DNA of 64,000 nt from Cytophagaceae bacterium (GCA_002710685.1 PALD01000079.1:46795-110794); one strand, 5' to 3'. Shown: positions 46,012 through 57,296, numbered from the stretch's first letter. The notes: generated by a model from the letters alone, not told the origin. A program made the numbers and translations.

Positions 46012-46747
46012 ACGTCTCCCGCGTTTTTGAAATCAAACCTTCAATGGCCGGTACGTATTTGGCCGTTAATTTCATATTCTTTAAACTGTTTATATGGCGC
46101 ATGTGATGCACGTCACTACCTATAAAATCATAATAACCGTCTTCAATAAACTTGTAGGCGGTTTTTTTTGTGCTAGAACCGTAGTAGTCTGAAAGGGCGA
46201 GCATATTGAGCTGGAATAGGCATCCCCTTTGTTTTAGGTCTGTATATTTTGAGAAATCCTGATGAAGATAATTGTAACGTTCAGGATGTGCCAAAACAGG
46301 GATATACTCCTTGCTCGTGATATCAAATATGATTTCATCCAGGTTAATGGGAGGCTGTAGATAAGACATTTCAACAAGCACATACCTATCCCTCAACGGA
46401 AGGATTTCCCCCTTCTTTAAAATATCCTGAAAATGCCCATCCATCATATATTCTGATGAAGCGCTTAATTTAAAATGAATGTCATTTTCTTGCAGGGCTT
46501 TTAAAAGCCCTTCTTTTGCCGTGTTAATGGTGAGTGGGGTATTGGCATAATATTCATTCATGGTATGCGGGGTACTTATGCTTCCGCCAAAGCCTATCTG
46601 CATCAATTCTTGAATGAGTTGAATAGCAATGTCAACATCAGGAGCACCATCATCCAGCCCGGGCAAGAGGTGATTGTGTATATCGACAAAACCATCAAAT
46701 AAATCAGCTATAAAAGTCTTTTTGGAAAATAAGTTGAGCATACCCAT
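46001..46747 (-). CDS. PHP-family tyrosine-protein phosphatase (CpsB/CapC/YwqE-like)
   Basis: This 248-residue PHP-fold phosphatase has the metal-binding motif DIHNHLLPGLDDGAPD (about 22-37), ISTPHTMNEYY, LAHPERY and a C-terminal FIGSDVHHMRH, all characteristic of CpsB-type enzymes. These dephosphorylate BY-kinases such as the Wzc encoded convergently next to it. The 11-nt convergent overlap with wzc could cause antisense effects between kinase and phosphatase mRNA. Confidence 0.92.
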   Translation of the reverse strand: MGMLNLFSKKTFIADLFDGFVDIHNHLLPGLDDGAPDVDIAIQLIQELMQIGFGGSISTPHTMNEYYANTPLTINTAKEGLLKALQENDIHFKLSASSEYMMDGHFQDILKKGEILPLRDRYVLVEMSYLQPPINLDEIIFDITSKEYIPVLAHPERYNYLHQDFSKYTDLKQRGCLFQLNMLALSDYYGSSTKKTAYKFIEDGYYDFIGSDVHHMRHINSLKNMKLTAKYVPAIEGLISKTRETFNP

Positions 46748-46785
46748 GTTTTAGTCAAAGGTAAAAATTGTATTTTTCATCTTTT

Positions 46786-48162
46786 ATGGAAATACGTAAT
46801 ATCAATATAAAAATCGTGAAAAGAATTATATTCGGCCTCAGCCTTTTTATGACCGCGCTTCTCCAAGCACAAGGAACATTTGAAGGTTCAGCTCAGGCCA
46901 AGGGAATCATAAGTACGGACGACGAAATCCCATTTTGGCTTTATTCAAACCAACGGGGAAGGCTAGACCAGCAGACTACGTTCAATGCCCTGGCCCAGCT
47001 AAACTATAATTACCTGTTTAATGAGAATAGTGAACTGGAATTGGGCGGTGGGCTTTTGTATAAAAATGGCCTATGGGATGACGTTTATATTGATGAAGCC
47101 TATGCCACCTATCGTTACAAGACCTTTGAAGCTGACCTGGGTGTAAAGCAAAGACCAGAAAAATATATGGGACTCTCCAGTGTGGGCGGCGATGTGTTGT
47201 GGAGCAATAATGCCATGGCCATTCCCGGTCTACGCTTGCAGTTAACTGAACCCATCAAGATTTTTAACTGGATGTACACCAAAGCCCAGATTGCACATTA
47301 TGAACTCAATGACGACCGTTTTGTTGAAGGTGCAAAAATTCATTTTAAAAGTTTTTATCTCGATCTTAGGTTAACACCACGCGATATCATTTCAGGAGAA
47401 CTGCAGCATTATGTACAGTGGGGTGGTACTTCACCGGTGTATGGTAAATATCCTGAAAACTTCGGGGCTTTTATCGATGTGTTTTTGGGTAGCGAGGGTG
47501 GAAGTGATGCTTCAGGGCCTGACCAGGCTAATGCAGCAGGAAACCACTTGGGCTCCTATGAGTTCAATTACAGGCGTTCTGGGGAGGTATATGATTTCAC
47601 CTTTTATCATCAATCCTTGTTTGAGGATAGTTCAGGACGCAACCTGAACAACTTCCCCGATGGAGTTTGGGGACTCTTTTTTGATTTTCATGATGGGGAA
47701 CTTCTTAAGGGACTGAATCTTGAATATGTACAAACGGTTTCTCAAAGTGGAAGATATGGATCTACTTCTGGTCTATCGGGTACTTTTAGTGGCGGCGACA
47801 ACTATTTTATAGGCAATCAATATGCTTCGGGATGGACGTATCGCAATCAGATAATCGGGTTGCCCTTTACTTTTAAGGAAGAAGATGGTCACCCATTTAC
47901 CAATAGCAGGAGCTATGTTTTTCACGCCGCAGCAACCGGACATTTCTGGCAGCTGGATTATAAGGCAAAACTTTCGTACGTGGAAAATCTAGGGACGTAT
48001 GGCCAGCCGCTAAACCCTCATGAAAAGGCAATTTATTCCTATGGTCAACTCATTTACCCAACAGAAAACTACGGAAATTTTTCCTTAGAGGCCGGCCTAG
48101 ACCATAGCAATACCAGGAACACTACGGCAGGGCTTTCCGTGGGATATCAATATGCTTTTTAG
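46786..48162 (+). CDS. Wzi-like capsule assembly outer-membrane protein
   Basis: This protein of about 458 residues has a signal peptide (FGLSLFMTALLQAQ) and then alternating aromatic/polar strands (FWLYSNQRGRLDQQTTFNAL, YATYRYKTFEADLGVKQRPE), matching the beta-barrel pattern of capsule-assembly Wzi-family proteins in Bacteroidota. It probably helps attach the polymer at the cell surface. I use the ATG at 46786 rather than an upstream TTG. It is divergent from the PHP phosphatase. Confidence 0.85.
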   Translation: MEIRNINIKIVKRIIFGLSLFMTALLQAQGTFEGSAQAKGIISTDDEIPFWLYSNQRGRLDQQTTFNALAQLNYNYLFNENSELELGGGLLYKNGLWDDVYIDEAYATYRYKTFEADLGVKQRPEKYMGLSSVGGDVLWSNNAMAIPGLRLQLTEPIKIFNWMYTKAQIAHYELNDDRFVEGAKIHFKSFYLDLRLTPRDIISGELQHYVQWGGTSPVYGKYPENFGAFIDVFLGSEGGSDASGPDQANAAGNHLGSYEFNYRRSGEVYDFTFYHQSLFEDSSGRNLNNFPDGVWGLFFDFHDGELLKGLNLEYVQTVSQSGRYGSTSGLSGTFSGGDNYFIGNQYASGWTYRNQIIGLPFTFKEEDGHPFTNSRSYVFHAAATGHFWQLDYKAKLSYVENLGTYGQPLNPHEKAIYSYGQLIYPTENYGNFSLEAGLDHSNTRNTTAGLSVGYQYAF

Positions 48163-48174
48163 GCTTTCGCCAAA

Positions 48175-48996
48175 TCAAAACCGATAAGCGAGGTACATGC
48201 CTTTGTATTCTGGGCTTATTATAGGTGAAAAGCCAAAAGCATCGTTTTTCTTTTTGTGGAGTTCAGGCACTAAAATCCCTGTAGTTGCACCCAGTACATA
48301 GCCTAGTGCGACATCAGATAAGAAGTGTTGACCTGCCTTGAGCCTCAAGGCTCCTATGGCTGCGGGTATGGCCGCAGCTCCCGTCCAGAGTATCCATTTG
48401 CCCTCTGCCTCGGGATGAAAATCACTATATACCTTAGCCGCAAAAAAGGTTGCGGTGGCTGCAGCTGCCGTATGTCCAGAATAAAAGGAGCGTGTATTTG
48501 TAGATTTTGTACGGGTTTCTATGCTTATATCATCACTATATGCACGGGGACGTATCCTATCGGTCAGGCCGGCACTCATGGTAAATAAGGCTGCAGTAGT
48601 TGCCAAGGTCTCTACATACATCAACCCTATTTGCCCAAAGTTGTCATTCTCCCGGTCATTGACAAGCATCATGGCCACGGGCACGGCAAATGAAACCGCA
48701 AAGGGAATATCACTGATTTTACTGGCTTGCTCGTCATGGTAACCGGCAGACCATCGGTCAAAAAAAGGAACATTATCCTTATCCAGGTTCATGATTTCTT
48801 CCGGGGTGCTACCTTCTTTGCCCTGTATGATCAAGAACCCCCCAGCCGCCGTTGCCAGTGCTCCCCCCATCCATGGACCGTCCTTGACCCAGCTCATCTC
48901 ATAGGGAGAATCGTATTTTTGGGCGAAAGCCAAATCAACAAAGCAGATCAACGCAAGCAGGAAGCAAAAAATGTTTCGGGAAGAAAGGAAGTTCAT
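48175..48996 (-). CDS. PAP2-family phosphatase
   Basis: This 273-residue protein has an N-terminal signal sequence (FCFLLALICFVDLAFAQ), several hydrophobic segments and the three PAP2 signatures: DRIRPRAY, RSFYSGHTAAAA, and KAGQHFLSDVALGY. Family members dephosphorylate undecaprenyl pyrophosphate or phospholipid phosphates in the envelope. It is convergent with the Wzi-like gene (12 bp), so a role in recycling the carrier lipid of polysaccharide synthesis is possible. Confidence 0.88.
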   Translation of the reverse strand: MNFLSSRNIFCFLLALICFVDLAFAQKYDSPYEMSWVKDGPWMGGALATAAGGFLIIQGKEGSTPEEIMNLDKDNVPFFDRWSAGYHDEQASKISDIPFAVSFAVPVAMMLVNDRENDNFGQIGLMYVETLATTAALFTMSAGLTDRIRPRAYSDDISIETRTKSTNTRSFYSGHTAAAATATFFAAKVYSDFHPEAEGKWILWTGAAAIPAAIGALRLKAGQHFLSDVALGYVLGATTGILVPELHKKKNDAFGFSPIISPEYKGMYLAYRF

Positions 48997-49036
48997 GAGG
49001 CGGTATTGTTTAATATTTGAGTGAAAAGTAAAAAAG

Positions 49037-49059
49037 AAGCCGCTTTTTAAAAGCGGCTT
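49037..49059 (-). terminator. Terminator hairpin after the GH97 gene (minus strand)
   Basis: AAGCCGCTTTT 49037-49047 and AAAAGCGGCTT 49049-49059 form a perfect inverted repeat. On the minus strand the stem is followed by CTTTTTTAC, an intrinsic-terminator layout for the gene ending at 49111. A second palindrome (49076-49094) lies in the same gap. Confidence 0.75.
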
Positions 49060-49075
49060 TAACTCAATTATAGCA

Positions 49076-49094
49076 TTTTGGCTTTAAGCCAAAA
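49076..49094. repeat. Palindromic repeat TTTTGGCTTTAAGCCAAAA, copy 1
   Basis: This 19-bp perfect palindrome with a single central T occurs between the GH97 and PAP2 genes. The same sequence is found at 54412-54430, in reverse form at 57774-57792, and in part at 57297-57312. Confidence 0.85.
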
Positions 49095-49110
49095 TCAATA
49101 AATCATTATT

Positions 49111-51270
<2,160 letters not shown>

Positions 51271-51339
51271 TTAATCAATCCTTATTTTAAGTATCAAATA
51301 TTTATGGAATCTTATGCTGCAGGATTGTAAATTCACGGT

Positions 51340-52041
51340 ATGAAAGTAGAAATCTGTGCCAACTCGTATCAAAGTGCAAAGGCGGCCCAGCATGGTGGCG
51401 CGCACCGCATCGAGCTATGTAGTGAACTTGAAGTGGGTGGGGTAACGCCATCGCACGGTCTTATCGCCAAGGTGGTCTGTGAACTATCCATCCCGGTGCA
51501 TGTGCTTATCCGTCCACGTAGCGGTAATTTTATATACACTGCCGCGGAGCTGGATGTCATGCTCCGGGATATTGAATTCTGTAAATCAATGGGTTGTGCC
51601 GGCGTGGTCACTGGTGCACTTGATGACGATGGCCATGTCGATATGGCTTTCGCCGAAAGGCTTATCGCTGCAAGCGCCCCGTTGCACTTTACTTTTCACC
51701 GGGCCTTTGACTGTGTGCAAGAACCCGTGGACACGCTTGAAAAGCTCAAGCAACTTGGTGTACAAAGAATCTTGACTTCTGGCTTGAAGCCAAAGGCAAT
51801 TGAGGGGCTTGACCTTTTAAAAAAGTTAAAGGCTGTAGCCGGAGATATAGAAATCATGCCCGGGTCTGGTATCAATGCCGGCAATTGCATTACATTTAAA
51901 GAAGAAGGTTTTACAAGCATCCATCTTTCTGCAATACGGAAACAGGAAAAGGAAGATTTTGGCGAAAGCCTTTTTGGAAAAGAAAACCTCCCTACCACGG
52001 ATGAAACCCTGGTCAGGGAGGTTGTTGATTTGGTCAGCTAG
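51340..52041 (+). CDS. cutC: CutC-family protein (copper homeostasis/TIM barrel)
   Basis: This 233-residue cytosolic TIM-barrel protein begins MKVEICANSYQSAKAAQHGG and has RIELCSELEVGGVTPSHGL, PVHVLIRPRSGNFIY, TFHRAFDC, RILTSG and IEIMPGSGINAGN, all CutC family signatures. The link to copper is disputed in the literature, so the true function remains uncertain. It is divergent from GH97 by 93 bp and convergent with the GMC oxidoreductase (4 bp). Confidence 0.94.
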   Translation: MKVEICANSYQSAKAAQHGGAHRIELCSELEVGGVTPSHGLIAKVVCELSIPVHVLIRPRSGNFIYTAAELDVMLRDIEFCKSMGCAGVVTGALDDDGHVDMAFAERLIAASAPLHFTFHRAFDCVQEPVDTLEKLKQLGVQRILTSGLKPKAIEGLDLLKKLKAVAGDIEIMPGSGINAGNCITFKEEGFTSIHLSAIRKQEKEDFGESLFGKENLPTTDETLVREVVDLVS

Positions 52042-52045
52042 TTTT

Positions 52046-53743
52046 TTAAACTGATTTCTTCTTGAACTGTTCAATGGCGTGGTTTGCCGCGCGGGCAGAC
52101 ATGGCCATGTAGGTAAGCGAGGGATTTTGGGTTGAGGTTGAGGTCATGCAGGCCCCATCAGTCACATACACGTTGTTACAGGCATGCATCTGGTGAAAAC
52201 CATTGAGCATGGAGGTTTCAGGGTCTTTGCCCATGCGCACGCCACCCATTTCATGGATGTCCAGGCCAGGGGCTTGTTTAGAATCAATGGCCTTGATGTT
52301 CTTGAAACCGGCCTTCTCAAACATGGCTGTCAACTCTGTAAAAAAGTGCTTGAGCATTTTTTCATCATTTTCATCATAGTCGATATTGATGTGTATCAAC
52401 GGCATCCCAAACTGGTCTTTCTTTTCGGCATCCAGGGTCACGGTGTTGGTTTCCTTGGGGATTGTGGCCCCCATAAAGCCAGCACCCACGCGCCATTTGC
52501 CATAGTGCGGTTTTTCGCCCAGCAATTTTTCGCTAAGTTCCTTGCCCAGCAGCCCGCTGGTATCAGTACCCTTGCCGCGGCTTGCCGAAAAAGAAACGGC
52601 ATAGCCACGTTTAAAATCTGTTTCCTGTGCTTTTACATTGACAAACCTGGGGATGTATGCCGAGGTGGGGATGCGGCCTATGCTCTCTTTATCAAGAAAG
52701 TCATCACATTCTCCCATCACGTGGCCGCGGTAGTTATGAAAGGCAACATATTTGCCCAGGGTACCGCTGTCATTTCCTATTCCATTGGGGAATCGGTTAG
52801 ATTTTGAATTGAGCAGTAGGGAGACGGTATTAATGGCCCCTGCATTTACAAAGATAACATCAGCCTCATAGGTGGTTACCTGTTGGGTTTTAGTGTCAAA
52901 CACCTTAACGCCCGTGGCTTTCCCCTGTTCTTCATCATAGATGATTTCCTGCACCACGGTATCTGGTTGCAGGGTGAGGTTACCCGTTTTTTGCGCCCAG
53001 GGAATGGTCGAGGAAACAGAGCTGTAATAGCCGCCAAAGGGACATCCACGCTCACACTCGGTTCTTTTCATGCATGTAGAACGGCCTTGTTGCCTGTGTA
53101 TATCCTGCGCCTCGCTAAGATGGGCACACCTCCCAAAAATCACGTGCCTGTCCTCATAGTTTTCGGCAACCTTTTCCTGAAAGTGCTTCTGCACGCAGTT
53201 GAGGTCCCAGGCAGGTAGAAACTCGCCATCGGGCAGGGTATCCAGCCCATCTTTGTTACCGGTGATCCCTATAAATTCTTCAACCTTTGAATACCACGGG
53301 GCCAGGTCCTTGTACCGTATGGGCCAGTCAGTCGCAAAACCATCACGGGCTGGTCCTTCAAAGTCATAATCGCTCCAGCGCTGAGTTTGGCGTGCCCACA
53401 TCAATGATTTACCGCCTACTTGATAACCGCGTATCCAGTCAAAGGGTTTGTCCTGTACATATTCATGGTCAGTATCTTTTACAAAAAAGTGGGCATTATC
53501 TTCCCTAAAGGCATAGCAACGGGCAATGACGGGATTTTCCTTTTTTACTTCATAGGGCATATCACCGCGGTGCTCAAATTCCCAGGGGTTCATGTTTGTG
53601 GTGGGATAATCATCAATGTGCTTTACATTGCGCCCACGCTCCAGGAGGAGGGTCTGCATACCGGCATCGCAAAGTTCTTTGGCGACCCAGCCACCACTCA
53701 TTCCTGCTCCTATTATTATTGCGTCAAATTTAGACTTGCTCAT
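52046..53743 (-). CDS. GMC-family FAD oxidoreductase (gluconate-dehydrogenase large-subunit-like)
   Basis: This 565-residue flavoprotein has a Rossmann FAD motif DAIIIGAGMSGGWVAKEL (5-22), ERGRNVKHIDDYP, the GYQVGGKSLMWARQTQRW signature and a C-terminal substrate/FAD part HEMGGVRMGKDP...VYVTDGACM...TQNPSLTYMAMSARAA, with His and Asn of the active site. No signal peptide is visible. It is probably exported with the Tat-targeted small subunit encoded upstream (14-nt overlap). Oxidises an alcohol or sugar; substrate unknown. Confidence 0.92.
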   Translation of the reverse strand: MSKSKFDAIIIGAGMSGGWVAKELCDAGMQTLLLERGRNVKHIDDYPTTNMNPWEFEHRGDMPYEVKKENPVIARCYAFREDNAHFFVKDTDHEYVQDKPFDWIRGYQVGGKSLMWARQTQRWSDYDFEGPARDGFATDWPIRYKDLAPWYSKVEEFIGITGNKDGLDTLPDGEFLPAWDLNCVQKHFQEKVAENYEDRHVIFGRCAHLSEAQDIHRQQGRSTCMKRTECERGCPFGGYYSSVSSTIPWAQKTGNLTLQPDTVVQEIIYDEEQGKATGVKVFDTKTQQVTTYEADVIFVNAGAINTVSLLLNSKSNRFPNGIGNDSGTLGKYVAFHNYRGHVMGECDDFLDKESIGRIPTSAYIPRFVNVKAQETDFKRGYAVSFSASRGKGTDTSGLLGKELSEKLLGEKPHYGKWRVGAGFMGATIPKETNTVTLDAEKKDQFGMPLIHINIDYDENDEKMLKHFFTELTAMFEKAGFKNIKAIDSKQAPGLDIHEMGGVRMGKDPETSMLNGFHQMHACNNVYVTDGACMTSTSTQNPSLTYMAMSARAANHAIEQFKKKSV

Positions 53744-54326
53744 TGTTGTTTTTGGTTATGTTCACGCAGGCTTCATAGGGTAGGGGTATGAGTTTGTACT
53801 CCATGTAATCCTGTAGGTAAAGTTGTGAGTTTGTGACGTTGCCTATGGAGAGGTTGCGCATCTTATCTATAAAAAACCTGAGGTTTTCCTGCTTTTCAAG
53901 TGCCGGGTCATCAACGTTGCCCGGGGTTGCTGGGGCGTCTTGCTCATGGTCTTCAAGAACCTGCTTGACGACGGCGACAACCGCTTCAGGATCATCAGTC
54001 TCTATTTTAACCTGGCTCTCCTTCATCAGGTTTTTATATTCATCAAATCCCCAGGCAAAACGTATATTATCTTCTTCACTATGACAGTCATTGAGCATAG
54101 TGAGTATATATTCATTGGCCGGGGGGATGCCCTCAGGTTGATCCTTGAGGGGCAGGAAGGTCTCGCTTATCTGCGAGAGATAGGTTTTGTGGTCATTATC
54201 TGGCTTGAACTTCCCATCAGTAACTAGTTCTATGGCAGGGGTGTCATCCCAGATAAAACAGCGGGACATTACCATAGAAGCAAGGGACGCCAGGGCTATA
54301 CCTTTTAGTGCTTCACGTCTTTTCAT
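53730..54326 (-). CDS. Gluconate 2-dehydrogenase subunit 3-like, Tat-exported
   Basis: This 198-residue protein begins with a twin-arginine signal (MKRREALKGIALASLASMVM; RR at 3-4) and a Cys23 that could be lipid-modified. The mature part, with YLSQISETFLPLKDQPEGIP and NEYILTMLNDCHS, matches the small subunit family of periplasmic GMC dehydrogenases. Tat export fits joint folding with the FAD subunit, whose gene overlaps by 14 nt. A cytochrome subunit is not encoded nearby. Confidence 0.88.
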   Translation of the reverse strand: MKRREALKGIALASLASMVMSRCFIWDDTPAIELVTDGKFKPDNDHKTYLSQISETFLPLKDQPEGIPPANEYILTMLNDCHSEEDNIRFAWGFDEYKNLMKESQVKIETDDPEAVVAVVKQVLEDHEQDAPATPGNVDDPALEKQENLRFFIDKMRNLSIGNVTNSQLYLQDYMEYKLIPLPYEACVNITKNNNEQV

Positions 54327-54411
54327 AAGTTCTCAAACGATGTAATTGTTAAGGGTTTTAAATATAGGGCTGTTTGTACAGAATAAAAAACTATTGAAGG
54401 GTTTGTTCTGT

Positions 54412-54430
54412 TTTTGGCTTTAAGCCAAAA
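54412..54430. repeat. Palindromic repeat TTTTGGCTTTAAGCCAAAA, copy 2
   Basis: Identical to copy 1 (49076-49094) and extended by further A/T pairs on both sides. It lies in the gap upstream of the Tat-exported dehydrogenase subunit, 85 bp before its start. Confidence 0.85.
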
Positions 54431-54544
54431 AAATCCGCCAGCACTCGTGTAACATGCCAACGGTCCTGAACAATAATCCTGCCAGGTCAATTGGCATAAT
54501 GAGAGGGCTTTACGGTTAACTGTGGATTTCTTTAAAAATAAAAA

Positions 54545-54562
54545 CCCCACCTTGCGGTGGGG
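54545..54562 (-). terminator. Intrinsic terminator of the 54.6-55.1 kb gene (minus strand)
   Basis: CCCCACC 54545-54551 pairs with GGTGGGG 54556-54562 around TTGC. On the minus strand the stem runs into TTTTTATTTTT, ending the transcript of the gene that stops at 54572. Confidence 0.85.
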
Positions 54563-54571
54563 CCCTCATCA

Positions 54572-55057
54572 TTAACCAACCTTAGCATGTATGAGCTTGT
54601 TGATGTTGTTTTCCCACTTTTCAGCCAGCAGGAGTTCACCATTGACATTTATAAAATCCTGTGAGGTAAAAAATTCAAGCACCTGATTTGGCTTTTTTGC
54701 ATCCTTGGGTTGCAGTACAAGTTCCAGCCGGTCAATATGCTCAGCCTTAACATTGCCGTTTGGCCCTATTTTGTTGACATGGCAATGCTTGAGTTCATTG
54801 ATTTCAATGCAGTTCTTAAAATCCATTTCCTTGCTCTTTTTGTAATAATAGACGTGCTCATGGGCCTCATCTAGGCCTATGGCAAAATTAGCATAGCAAT
54901 CTTTCTCGCTGATCTTAGTATTAAAAGGTGCTGCGAGGGATTGAAGGGATCTTAAAAGTTTTTTCTCCTTGGTTTTTTGGCCTTTCATGGCCAGTAAAAA
55001 GGGGAGTGAGCATAACACGAGTAAAGTCACGCCCATTAGGGTTGTTCCTAATTCCAT
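54572..55057 (-). CDS. Hypothetical membrane-anchored protein
   Basis: I do not recognise this 161-residue protein. It has an N-terminal hydrophobic helix (about 5-24, TLMGVTLLVLCSLPFLLAMK), a basic stretch (KGQKTKEKKLLRSL) and a soluble cytosolic alpha-beta part with FAIGLDEAHEHVYYYKKS and IDRLELVLQPKDAKK. I use the ATG at 55057; the frame to 55132 would add a non-signal N-terminus. It is followed by a strong terminator, so it is probably a single-gene or two-gene unit with the small protein upstream. Confidence 0.65.
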   Translation of the reverse strand: MELGTTLMGVTLLVLCSLPFLLAMKGQKTKEKKLLRSLQSLAAPFNTKISEKDCYANFAIGLDEAHEHVYYYKKSKEMDFKNCIEINELKHCHVNKIGPNGNVKAEHIDRLELVLQPKDAKKPNQVLEFFTSQDFINVNGELLLAEKWENNINKLIHAKVG

Positions 55058-55162
55058 GATTTTTAATGTTTTTTGATAAATAATAAAGTAAATAGGGATG
55101 AAAGCATCGGGTTGCACCTCAAGGAGGCACACCTAACTAACAAAATGTAAAAAGTATATTAT

Positions 55163-55534
55163 TTACCAGAAATTATGGAAGGGAAACAGTAGATCTGTCT
55201 TACGGTGGTTGACCAGTAAATTGACCGCAAAACCATCATATTGCCTAAGGGCGTTTTCTATAAGTATATCCGCTGGGCGCACAAAGGCCCATTGTGTAGT
55301 GCTTGTATCTTCACCCGTGTTGCCGGGCACTTGGGTAAGGCTTTCAAAAGCGGTCTCGCCCTCACTGGGATGCACCGCGACGCTCATGGCCTTGACGTAG
55401 GTAAACTGCCCTTTATCAGTACTTGTGGAAGCGTGCTCCTCGCCCGTATGGCCTGCCTGAGGGGCAAAGCTGACCAGCATGGTGTACAACATCACCAGGC
55501 CGAGGGACAAGAACATGTGCTTGAGCTGCTTCAT
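55163..55534 (-). CDS. Hypothetical secreted or membrane-anchored small protein
   Basis: This 123-residue protein has a signal-like N-terminus (MKQLKHMFLSLGLVMLYTMLVSFA) and a mature part rich in Thr, Glu and Gly, then AFVRPADILIENALRQYDGFAVNLLVNHRK. Family not recognised. The ATG at 55534 is preferred over one at 55573 because it places the signal at the start. It ends in aromatic LLFPFHNFW. Confidence 0.55.
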   Translation of the reverse strand: MKQLKHMFLSLGLVMLYTMLVSFAPQAGHTGEEHASTSTDKGQFTYVKAMSVAVHPSEGETAFESLTQVPGNTGEDTSTTQWAFVRPADILIENALRQYDGFAVNLLVNHRKTDLLFPFHNFW

Positions 55535-55642
55535 AAACAAGCTTTTAAAAAGCCTGACAAATGTACATTGCAATTGTTAAAATCAATCTTAAATGGTATA
55601 AAAATATCGCTCAGGGCAAAAAAATTAAATACCCAGGCACTG

Positions 55643-57118
55643 TTAACCTTGCAAATCAGGGTTTATTTGCAGGGAATCGTACACCGCTTCCAGGTTTTCC
55701 TGTTTGTCAGTAAGTACCACCAGCTTGTCATTGGGCTGGATTTCGGTAGAGCCCTTGGGCGTGATATAGCGTTCATTGCGCTCTATCATGGCAATGATGG
55801 CAGACTCAGGAAACTTAAGTTCAACAATCTTTTTACCATTTGCATGGCAGTTTTGGGTAATACGTATTTCCTCCATGATGGTTTTGGGGTGTTCCTGGTG
55901 CATGGTGTCACTGGAAACTTCCCTGGCGGTTTCTGGCAGGGCGACACCCAGCCACTTTGCAACAAGGGGCAACGAGGAACCCTGTATCAATACTGAAGTC
56001 ACCGAAATAAAGAACACGATATTGAAAATCACATGCGCCTTATCAATACCCGCTAACAGGGGATATGTGGCAAAAACAATGGGCACGGCACCGCGCAGGC
56101 CCACCCACGAAATATACAGCCGGCGGCGCATTTTCATCTTAAACGGAAGCAAGGCAAGCATTACCGCCACAGGTCTCGCGATAAAGATCAAGAAACCGGC
56201 AACCAGTAGACCAATGCCTATGTATGGCACGATTTGAGAAGGAAAGACTAGCAGGCCAAGGGTAAGGAAGAGCACGATTTGCATCAACCAGGCAAGCCCG
56301 TCAAACATCTGCTTGATGGTGTTTTTATGAATCAGGCTCTGGTTGCCCAGATAGACGGCGCAGATGTATATGGCAAGAAACCCGTTGCCGCCCAGCACTC
56401 CCGTAACCGAAAACGTGATGAACATCAGGGCTATCACAATTACGGGATAGAGGCCTTCAAAACTTATGTTGATCTTGTTGATGACCAGTTTGCTCAACTT
56501 GCCAAAAAGGAAACCAGCAACCCCGCCCAGTAGCATCTGCAATAAAAAGACAGGGATTATTGTCCAGAGTTGCTTGTCTTGATTGACCACCAGGGAGAGC
56601 GTGCTAATCGTCAATACATATGCCATGGGGTCATTGCTCCCACTTTCCAGTTCCAGGGTGGGGCGTAGGTTTGTCTTGAGCGATAGGTTCTTGCCCCGCA
56701 GGATGGAAAATACCGCAGCAGCATCAGTTGAGGAGACGATAGACCCCAGCAACAGGCTTTCATAAATGGTAAAATCCGTGATATAGTACACAAAAACCCC
56801 CAGGCTTATCGCAGTGAGAAAAACCCCCAGCGTGCTGAGCATGACCCCTTCTTTCAAAACTGGTTTTACTGAGGGCCAACTCGTGTCAAGCCCCCCGGAG
56901 AAAAGGATGAAATTAAGGGAAACAATACCTATGAACTGCGCGATTTCAGGATTGTCAAAATAAATCCCACCTATGCCCTCAGAACCGGCAAGCATGCCTA
57001 TGCTCAAAAAAAGCAGCAGGGTGGGAATGCCCAGCTTATAGGTAGTTTTACCGGCAATGATGCTTACAAAAAGGAGTACAGAGCCTATAAGGATGATATT
57101 TTCTATGGTGATGTTCAA
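55643..57118 (-). CDS. K+/H+ antiporter, CPA1 family with RCK_C domain (CvrA/NhaP2-like)
   Basis: This 491-residue inner-membrane antiporter has about 12-13 helices (about 5-385), with GSIVSSTDAAAVFSILRG (the ST-DAA ion-binding motif) and ELESGSNDPMAYVLTI (ND-P, the CPA1 acidic pair). ISWVGLRGAVPIVFATYPLL is also typical. A C-terminal TrkA-C/RCK_C domain (about 410-485, EIRITQNCHANGKKIVELKF and GSTEIQPNDKLVVLTDKQ) can bind regulators. Probable role: potassium or sodium export and volume/pH control. Confidence 0.92.
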   Translation of the reverse strand: MNITIENIILIGSVLLFVSIIAGKTTYKLGIPTLLLFLSIGMLAGSEGIGGIYFDNPEIAQFIGIVSLNFILFSGGLDTSWPSVKPVLKEGVMLSTLGVFLTAISLGVFVYYITDFTIYESLLLGSIVSSTDAAAVFSILRGKNLSLKTNLRPTLELESGSNDPMAYVLTISTLSLVVNQDKQLWTIIPVFLLQMLLGGVAGFLFGKLSKLVINKINISFEGLYPVIVIALMFITFSVTGVLGGNGFLAIYICAVYLGNQSLIHKNTIKQMFDGLAWLMQIVLFLTLGLLVFPSQIVPYIGIGLLVAGFLIFIARPVAVMLALLPFKMKMRRRLYISWVGLRGAVPIVFATYPLLAGIDKAHVIFNIVFFISVTSVLIQGSSLPLVAKWLGVALPETAREVSSDTMHQEHPKTIMEEIRITQNCHANGKKIVELKFPESAIIAMIERNERYITPKGSTEIQPNDKLVVLTDKQENLEAVYDSLQINPDLQG

Positions 57119-57296
57119 GGCATTGTGGTTTTTTGGCTATGCGCTAAGGGATTTACTGATTTTTCTTCAAAACTAGCTTATTTTTTACTGCATTTTCAGG
57201 ATAATCTCCTTTGTGGGTGGTCATCGGTTTTCAAGCGTCCAGTGTTTAACTGTATGCTTCAAATTTTGTCCGGTCAAATCTTAAAATGCCGTAAAA

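Noticed and set aside
52184..53218. Long plus-strand frames opposite the GMC oxidoreductase
   Set aside because: They are shadows of a clear GMC gene with FAD and active-site motifs.
54323..54550. A 75-codon minus-strand open frame
   Set aside because: It spans a terminator and a palindromic repeat and encodes no recognisable pattern.
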